From positions 80,692,594 to 80,756,593 of the forward strand of contig NC_030808.1 of assembly GCF_001704415.2 (NCBI RefSeq): a stretch of 64,000 nucleotides of DNA, in the 5' to 3' direction. The DNA comes from Capra hircus (Eukaryota; Chordata; Mammalia; Artiodactyla; Bovidae). Under the pieces are notes generated by a model. That model saw only the letters and a list, made by a program, of their open reading frames with translations. It did not search any database and was not told where the DNA came from. Numbering within the stretch: the first letter of the stretch is position 1; each line of letters opens with the position of its first letter. This document shows positions 57,815 through 64,000 of this stretch, one piece after another. Position numbers and translations under genes: made by a program.

Positions 57815-57980
57815 ATATTTTTGGAGCCCGCTCTGTGCCAGGCGCTTTCACCTACACCCCTGCCACTGAATCTCATAACCACTCTTTGAGGTCAGTATTA
57901 TTATTCCTAACTTCTTTTCAGAGTGAGGAAGCTGTGGATCAAAGCAGTCAGGAAGTAACTTGTTTACATTTTTCTTCACG
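57815..57980 (-). repeat. MIR SINE
   Basis: Reverse: ctctgtgccaggcgctttca, actgaatctcataaccactc, tttgaggtcagtattattat, gagtgaggaagctgtggatc. Confidence 0.8.
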
Positions 57981-58025
57981 CCAACTCCTGCGTATGTTTG
58001 GGGCAGTTTTATTGCCTGAGGCTCG

Positions 58026-58221
58026 AGTTCTCCAACTTGAGTGTGCCTCAGACTCTTCCAGAGGGCTTGTTAGAACACAGACCGCCCAGCCCAGCCCCTC
58101 GAGTCTCTGATTCAGTCGGTCTGGGTGAGGCCCGAGGATTTCCGCTTCTAACAAGTTTCCAGGTGAGGCTGGTGCTGCCGCTCGGCCTCCCCTGGAAACA
58201 ACCACACTCTGAGAATCACTG
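58026..58221 (+). repeat. MER5A-type hAT relic
   Basis: gtgcctcagactcttccaga, gggcttgttagaacacagac, ctctgattcagtcggtctgg and ctctgagaatcactg are in MER5A order. Confidence 0.8.
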
Positions 58222-58254
58222 GCCCATGGGAATGATCTACCCAGTAACCTGGCC

Positions 58255-58605
58255 CAGGGGTTCCCAAACTGTTTGCATTTTGGAATCACCTGAGGATCTT
58301 TAAAAGGAAATACTGATGCCTGGCTCCAGGCTCACACTTTATTTTTCATTGAAGTTTAGGTGATTCACCATGTTTCAGGTATACAGCAGAGTGATTCTGT
58401 TATTCATTATATACATATACATATATATTCAGATTCTTTTCCATTAGAGGTTATTACAAGATACTGAATATAGTTCCCTGTGCTATACAGTAGGAGGTCC
58501 ACACATTTTGATTTAACTGGTGTAGGGGCAACCTCGGCATCATTATTTTTAAATACCACCACCCCCCAGGTAATTCTCACATGCAGCAAAGTTGAGGAGC
58601 CACTG
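58255..58605 (+). repeat. MER5-type hAT relic split by an L1
   Basis: The left end caggggttcccaaac and right end gttgaggagccactg are imperfect inverted repeats. The body (ggaatcacctgaggatcttt, then aggtaattctcacatgcagc) is interrupted by L1 sequence at about 58337-58500. Confidence 0.8.
58337..58500 (-). mobile_element. L1 3' end inserted in MER5
   Basis: Reverse-oriented artiodactyl L1 3' end: tttatttttcattgaagttt, caggtatacagcagagtgat, agattcttttccattagagg and ccctgtgctatacagtagg. It is younger than the MER5 it interrupts. Confidence 0.88.
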
Positions 58606-59219
58606 ACCTAGCCTCTTTTCTCCTTGACTCTGATCTCCATCAGAACCCTGTCCCTCAGCTGCCACCACTGAACGTGTCATACTAGCCCCACTTGCAACAC
58701 GTCCTCCCAGCCATCTTAGAACAGCCGCCCCTGGAACTCATCCAGTCTCTCACGTGCCTTTTCCCTTTTTGCCTAGTCCATCATCTCCTTCTCTGTTCAA
58801 CATAAATCTGATTACTGCAGCCATCTCTTGCCCACAGCAATACAGCAAGCACCCTGTTCTTCCTTTGACCATATATGTCTACCTGGGAAAATCTGAGGAG
58901 GAATATCTAAATCTGACTGCAGGCATGGAGGTCCAGGAGGCTTCTTGAAGTGGATGGCACTCGAGCCAAGTCTGGATGGGCAGGTAAAAATGAAAGAGAG
59001 TGTTTCAAGCAGGGATACAGCAGAGGTGGAAGCACAGGAGAGAGGGGAACAGTGAGGTTTCTGGGGGAGCTTCATGTTGCTGTGTGTGTCTGCAGCAGGA
59101 ACTTGCCCTGTGATGTCAGGAAAACACTGCGGAGGCAGCCTTTCGCCAAATGGGGGTGGGTCTTGGGCATCAGGTGAGGAAACTTACATCTTTCCAAGTA
59201 TAAATGGCAGTTAATAGGC
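58606..59219. other. Intron, nothing recognised
   Basis: No family or coding signal recognised. Confidence 0.4.
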
Positions 59220-59680
59220 ATTTTAAAATGACTTTTAAATTGAAATAGTAATACATACTTAGAAAATGCAGAATAACTAGGAAAGCATCAAGTAGAAAAT
59301 AATCATTTTTAATCTAATGACCCAGAACTCACAACTGTTAAGATTTGGGGGGAATTTGTTGTCTTATATGCACATTCTTATACAGTTGAGAACATGCTGT
59401 AAAAGTTTACATTCTGCCTTCACACTTAAAATTATAACATATACATATTTAGTGTTATTTAAATCTGTAAGCATTATAATAGTTCTATAGTATGATACCA
59501 TATAATTTACCATTTTCATAAACCTAGAAATGGGAGAGGGAGAAGTTTCACTATAATAACTGATGCCACAATATTCATATCTGTATGAACTTAGGTTTTG
59601 CAATGTTCTTGTGATCAACATCAAGAAAGATATGAATCAACAGTATGAACGTTTTAGACTCATTACCAAACTTCTAAAAA
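59220..59680 (-). repeat. Probable old LINE fragment, AT-rich
   Basis: tataatagttctatagtatg, ataatttaccattttcataa and gttttgcaatgttcttgtga resemble the 3' part of an old mammalian LINE, probably L1-related. The assignment and strand are tentative. Confidence 0.4.
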
Positions 59681-60199
59681 CTTCTCTTCCAGTTTACACT
59701 CTGATCATAGGTGTCAAAGAATGCACATTTCATCTTCCCTTTCCAGCACCCAGTATCACGGCTGGTGCCCCCGAAGAGTTTTTGCCATGGGTGTGACATC
59801 AGCAGCTGTGCATTTATAAAATCCTATACTGGAGGCTGAATGAGATGCACCAGGTTGGAACAACTATGGCTGCCCATGGTGTTCTGTCTTTGCTTCCACT
59901 TTTTCCTAATCCCGTGTTCCCATTCTTCATCTTTATTCTTTCTTGGAGAGCATATAGTAAGTGTTTGCTTCACATAGAGCCGGGAATAATGCTTTGTTAC
60001 CAAGAAAAGTGCTGAAAGACCTAGCTCTATGGTTGCAGCAAGTTGATGCCCAGCCCAGAGACCCTCTTTTGATAGTTTTATAGAAAGCAAATCTCTAAAT
60101 AGTAATTCTAACTAGGTAGAAATACCTTTTTATATTTTCCAGTGACACTGCCAAGTGAGTTTATTGCTAAATTAGTTTCCTTGTGCATCCAGTGACTAT
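59681..60199. other. Intron, nothing recognised
   Basis: Unique AT-moderate sequence. Confidence 0.4.
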
Positions 60200-60510
60200 C
60201 CAGTCCTACACGTAACCATCCCTGTCCCTGAAATGTCCTTCTTTCCTCTTAACCCAGCAAATTATCTTGACATTCATCCTTCAAGACCTTGCTTAAGTCT
60301 GTGGCACCTTCCTTCCATACCTTGCCCAGAATCAGTTACTCAGGCATCCTTCTTCCAGTAGTTTACTCACAACATTTTCTACACCTAACACTTTCTCCCT
60401 CTTGGCTAAGAGTCCTTGAAGAGTTGAACATTTTGTATTCCCAGTTCTTAACACAGTGTCTGGCACATGGTTGTCACTCAGTAACTGTTGAATGAGTGAA
60501 TTGACGCATT
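60200..60510 (+). repeat. L2 LINE 3' end
   Basis: Forward L2: catccttcaagaccttgctt, aagtctgtggcaccttcctt, gtattcccagttcttaacac, agtgtctggcacatggttgt and aactgttgaatgagtgaa. Confidence 0.8.
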
Positions 60511-60625
60511 CCTGTTTTACTAAGGTACACGGACATTCCATCTTAAATACAAGTGACTTGAGTATAGAAACAATATGGAGATGATATGAATTGCCGAAAA
60601 CCACTCTCTGAGTCATTCATACCTG

Positions 60626-60987
60626 AGGTAAAACAGGGGGCTTGCCCGGTAGCTCAGTTGGTAAAGAATCTGCCTGCAGTGCTGGAGACCCCGGTTCGAT
60701 TCCTGGGATGGGAAGTTCCCCTGGAGAAGGGATCAGCTACCCACTCCAATATTCTTGGGCTTCCCTGGTGGCTCAGATGGTAAAGAATCCACCTGCAATG
60801 TGGGAGACCCAGGTTCGATCCCTGGGCTGGGAAGATCCCCTGGAGGAGCTCATGGCAACAACCCTCTCCAGTATTCTTGCCTGGAGAAACCCCATGGACA
60901 GAGGAGCCTGGGGGGCTACAGTCCATGGGGTCGCAAAGAGTCGGACTTGACTGAGCGACTAAGCACAGCACAGCAAGGTAAAACAGG
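60626..60987 (+). mobile_element. Dimeric Bov-tA2-type SINE, 12 bp target-site duplication
   Basis: First unit head gggggcttgcccggtagctc, joint ccaatattcttgggcttccc near 60755, second unit ending gagtcggacttgactgagcg and a tail agcacagcacagca. The duplication aggtaaaacagg is perfect at 60626-60637 and 60976-60987. Both B boxes (ggttcgattcc, ggttcgatccc) are intact. Confidence 0.97.
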
Positions 60988-61869
60988 ACACCTGGTAGAG
61001 CAGATGTCCTGATCCTGGATTCTATGTTCTGAACATTAAGTGTTCTGTGTACCTGGTCATTGACTTGTAACTCTGTTTCTGTTTCATTTTAACTCCAGAT
61101 TTAGTTTCTGCATAAGTATCTGTGTGCTAAAGGAAGTACAGGGAATTAAGTGATGCCAGAATTTCCCAAAATGTGTTCCAAAGAAAACGACCATAGATAC
61201 CTACAAAACTGTTTCATAGATGTCACACAAAAGAAGAGTCTCGTGGTCCAGCAGGTTTGGGAAGCAGAGTTAAATATATTTCTTTACCTCAGAACTTCCT
61301 GGTAGGCATTTTAAGCTGAAAGATCAGTCGGGCAAGGGGAGAGAGACAGAAGAGCAGTCAGCCTTCCTGCAGTAGCAGTCAGGAGTCATCCGAGCCTCTT
61401 AATGCCAGGAGAGATTCAGAGTCAAAGGCGGAGTGGCCAAAAGTATAACAAGATCCTTGCCCATTCTCCTGCACTTATCCCCTCTCCGCCCCCCAGTCCC
61501 ACATCTGTGTAAACCCCCTGCCCCCCGCCCACCCACCCACCACACTGATGAGATCAGCCTGGATTACATCTCTTCTAGAGCCAGGAAGCAAGGTAATGTG
61601 TGGGAAGTGATAGCTGCAAGGTAATGTGTGGGAAGTGATAACAACTTTTCGAGTTAAAGCCATTCAACAGGGAAATTTGTTAAAAGACCAAGACATTGTA
61701 AAAGCTGAAACACTTGAGTCTGTTCAGTCCCCTGCTTCTTAGAACATTTTGTTACGAGGGAATGTTTCAAGGAGGGAAAACATTGAACTATCACAGCACT
61801 GTTAGACACCAAAGCCTGGTACAGAGAGCAACATTTTAAAAGACATCTGTCTCTCTGCCAACAGAGAAA
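60988..61869. other. Intron, short local duplication
   Basis: Near 61611-61641 the phrase gctgcaaggtaatgtgtggg and the earlier gcaaggtaatgtgtgggaag (about 61588) form an imperfect direct repeat of about 25 bases (units at about 61589 and 61617). Nothing else was recognised. Confidence 0.6.
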
Positions 61870-62003
61870 CTTCTGCCTCTCTTTTCTCCTCCTTTTTCCC
61901 ACCCCAGTACAACTCCCCCGCCCTCCCCACCCCTAAGCACTCCCTCCTCCCTCCTCCCCCTCCAGTTCTTCCTCCCCTCCCCCTTCTCCTCCTCCTTCTC
62001 TCA
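61870..62003 (+). repeat. Polypyrimidine tract
   Basis: About 130 bases nearly all C and T on the plus strand (ctccctcctccctcctcccc, cttctcctcctccttctctc). The complementary frame encodes an Arg/Gly-rich artefact. Confidence 0.9.
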
Positions 62004-62850
62004 TTCACAACCCTTATGGATATCACAGACACTGTAAAATGACACAGTAAGCTAAACTATCCAATGGTTATTCAACACGCTTGGGTAAGAAGGGAATTAA
62101 TTGACTAGAGGCTTAGACGTTCACTGTTTATTGGATCTAAACTCCTTAAAAGAGCCTGGAGCATTCTCCTAAACAAACTTTGCCCTTTTGTGGCTTCTTT
62201 GGACTTGTTAAAGTCCAAATGAGATGGAGGGTTTAAGGAGACTGTATCTTTTCACACATGTGAAAAAAAGGAGTAGCAGAGAAGAAAAATGGGAGTGTCA
62301 GTGGGTATAAAGGAGGCAACCTATGTGCCATCACAGAGAGACTAACAGTTTGTGTATCTGTTGGCAGCTGATGTTCATCGGTGATCATCAGTAGGTTAGC
62401 AAACTTTAGCAATGTTTACACATTTGTGGGCAGCCCAATAGTTTACCTGTCTTCGTTAGAAGAATATCCATAAAGTCATATACAGGATTTCATTAACTTT
62501 GGGAAAGATATATTTAGCTCCTTCCACTCAAGCTTCCATTCTAACAGAACATTTCTCCTATGATCTGTTTATAATTTTAAATTTATGTACATGACTATTT
62601 GTATATATGTCTTACCTCCCATATTAGATCCTACACCTCTTATAAGCTGAGTTCCAAAGAGATAGAAAAGTGTCCTGCACACAATTTGTATTCAATAAAA
62701 ATTGGTAGAAAGAATGAAGTGAATGTAAAAAAGAAGTATATTTGTCAAGAGAATGTTTTTTAATCAATAGTCTTCTGAACAAGAAAGACAAACCCAAATA
62801 TCCCCTTGCCAGTCTTAATAAACAGTATCACGTTATACCAGGAGACACCA
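62004..62850. other. Intron, nothing recognised
   Basis: AT-rich unique sequence. Confidence 0.4.
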
Positions 62851-63079
62851 TAGAAGATGGGCTTCCCCAGTGGCTCAGCGGTAAGGAATCCGTCTGGAAT
62901 GCAGGAGACGTGGGAGATGTGGGTTTGATCCCTGGGTGGCAAAGATTCCCTGGAGGAGGGCATGGCAACCCACTGCAGTATTCTTGCCTGGAGGACAGAG
63001 GAGCCTAGCGGACTGTAGTCCATGGGGTCACAAAGAGTCAGACACAACTGAAGCAATTGAGCATGGGTACCTTAGAAGA
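62851..63079 (+). mobile_element. Bov-tA-type SINE, probable 7 bp target-site duplication
   Basis: Forward: gggcttccccagtggctcag, gtgggtttgatccctgggtg, ttcttgcctggaggacagag and gagtcagacacaactgaagc. A small duplication (ggagacgtgggagatgtggg) enlarges the region before the B box. The flanking heptamer tagaaga occurs at 62851-62857 and 63073-63079. Confidence 0.9.
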
Positions 63080-64000
63080 CAGAAGCCATCTGCCAAAGAA
63101 GCAAAACATTAACATAGAGCAGTTTTCTACTTTGTGAATATTAATAGGATGTTAGTGATTAGCCACAAACTATGAGAGAATTACACTTGCTTTGGTAGGC
63201 AAAGGAGGAATGGAAGCTTTTAAAGAATCTGCCTTTTTACTTTGCCTCTGTTTTAAGTAAATAAAAGTTGTGTTGTAAAAATGAGTCTTTGGGCCAACAT
63301 CAAACCTTAATCCTGCCGTTGCTTTCCCCAGAAGTTGGACAGTCACAGTCCGAGTCCCAGGAACTTTGGAAAGAAAGGATCTCTTCTAGGTGCTGAATCA
63401 GAAGCAACTCCCACTGTGGGAGGCCATGGATCCTATGTGACTCTGAGCCTGAGACTCATATTTTCTGTCCCTCTTTTTGTACTTTGGACCCAGGATAATC
63501 TGATGTAGGTGAAATATTCTTTTCCTTGGCTCAGATTAGGCACCTGGTGTCCTGAAAGAGGTCACTGACTTCCCCCAAGGATGTCCAAGGAGGTTGGCTC
63601 ACCACTGGCTTACCGCAGGCCAAATTTGAAGTTAATTAAGCATCAGTCATCATCAGTAGGGCCAAGATGTTATTCAGGCATTCAGGGAAGAGAAACCTGA
63701 TCCAGCTCTGGATAATGACCTTCATCAGCATTCCTTCCTATCCTAATCCCAAACCAGTGTGTCTTTAGCTGCAAGGTGGGGGCGGGGGGCCAGGTATTTC
63801 AGAAACAGATGGTTCATCCTTTACATTACTCTGCCTTTGAAGAAACTTCTGGATATGTCACTCTATTCAGTGCATGCATGATCATGCAATCTGGAGCAAA
63901 AGCTTTTTTCACTGGAACCAGGTTTCTGTTTATGAAAAGGTACATTTATTGACTTCTGGGGAAATGCCCTATTCAGAATGAGGGTGAAATGCTGTTTGGT
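63080..64000. other. Intron, nothing recognised
   Basis: Unique sequence to the window end, with a short G-rich run at 63778-63790. No exon or repeat recognised. Confidence 0.45.

Larger units (their letters stand above)
42536..64000 (+). other. DGKG: DGKG intron downstream of exon B (partial)
   Basis: The intron starts gtaagc and is not closed within the window. It holds an L2 copy soon after the donor, several SINEs, MER5-type relics, a MaLR-type LTR and pyrimidine-rich tracts. No further DGKG coding exon was recognised. Confidence 0.75.

Noticed and set aside
60640..60710. tRNA gene
   Set aside because: The A- and B-box-like bases belong to the tRNA-derived head of a Bov-tA SINE; the other SINE heads have the same explanation.
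1..64000. Prokaryotic defence, secretion or biosynthetic system
   Set aside because: There is no operon structure or long dense coding; all strong signals are mammalian exons and repeats.

Overview
This window reads as intronic DNA from a bovid ruminant (cattle, buffalo, sheep or goat; the sequence alone does not separate them). The evidence is a near-complete BovB (RTE-type) LINE, two further BovB fragments, about 16 Bov-A/Bov-tA family SINE insertions, two CHR-type cetartiodactyl SINEs, ruminant-type L1 3' ends, and a background of ancient mammalian repeats (MIR, L2, hAT/MER5, one MaLR-type LTR). Open reading frames are short and mostly random; there are no dense operons, ribosome-binding sites or other prokaryotic features.

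One gene is recognised: diacylglycerol kinase gamma (DGKG) on the plus strand. Two internal coding exons are visible, exon A (22482-22572, 91 bp) and exon B (42358-42535, 178 bp). They join in phase 0 and together encode 89 complete codons of the DGK accessory domain, which completes the C-terminal catalytic half of the enzyme. They are separated by a 19,785 bp intron and flanked by at least 22.5 kb of upstream and 21.5 kb of downstream intron. A read-through for the neighbouring DGKG exons found nothing convincing, so the window holds neither the start nor the end of the gene.

Layout: 1-4.1 kb is AT-rich intron with three SINE insertions. 4.18-8.05 kb is an antisense BovB with a CHR SINE nested in its 5' end. 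8-22 kb is intron with an L1 3' end split by a dimeric SINE, several MIRs, an L2 and a BovB 3' fragment. Exon A lies at 22.5 kb, with a G-rich quadruplex-like run at 24 kb. 24-36 kb is intron with MIRs, SINEs and a BovB fragment. 36.3-37.1 kb is a CpG-rich segment with a perfect CRE palindrome, the best candidate for an undescribed regulatory element. 38-41 kb contains AT-rich simple and tandem repeats. A hAT relic lies just before exon B. 42.9-64 kb is intron with a long L2, MER5-type relics (one split by an L1), a MaLR-type LTR and pyrimidine-rich tracts.

I did not find a previously undescribed gene system. The items most worth a second look are the intragenic CpG island/CRE segment, the tandemly repeated GC-rich 5' region of the BovB copy and its nested insertion history, a four-copy AT-rich tandem array, and a SINE with a duplicated Pol III B box. 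Repeat family names come from recognition of consensus features, not a database search. Repeat borders without target-site duplications are approximate.
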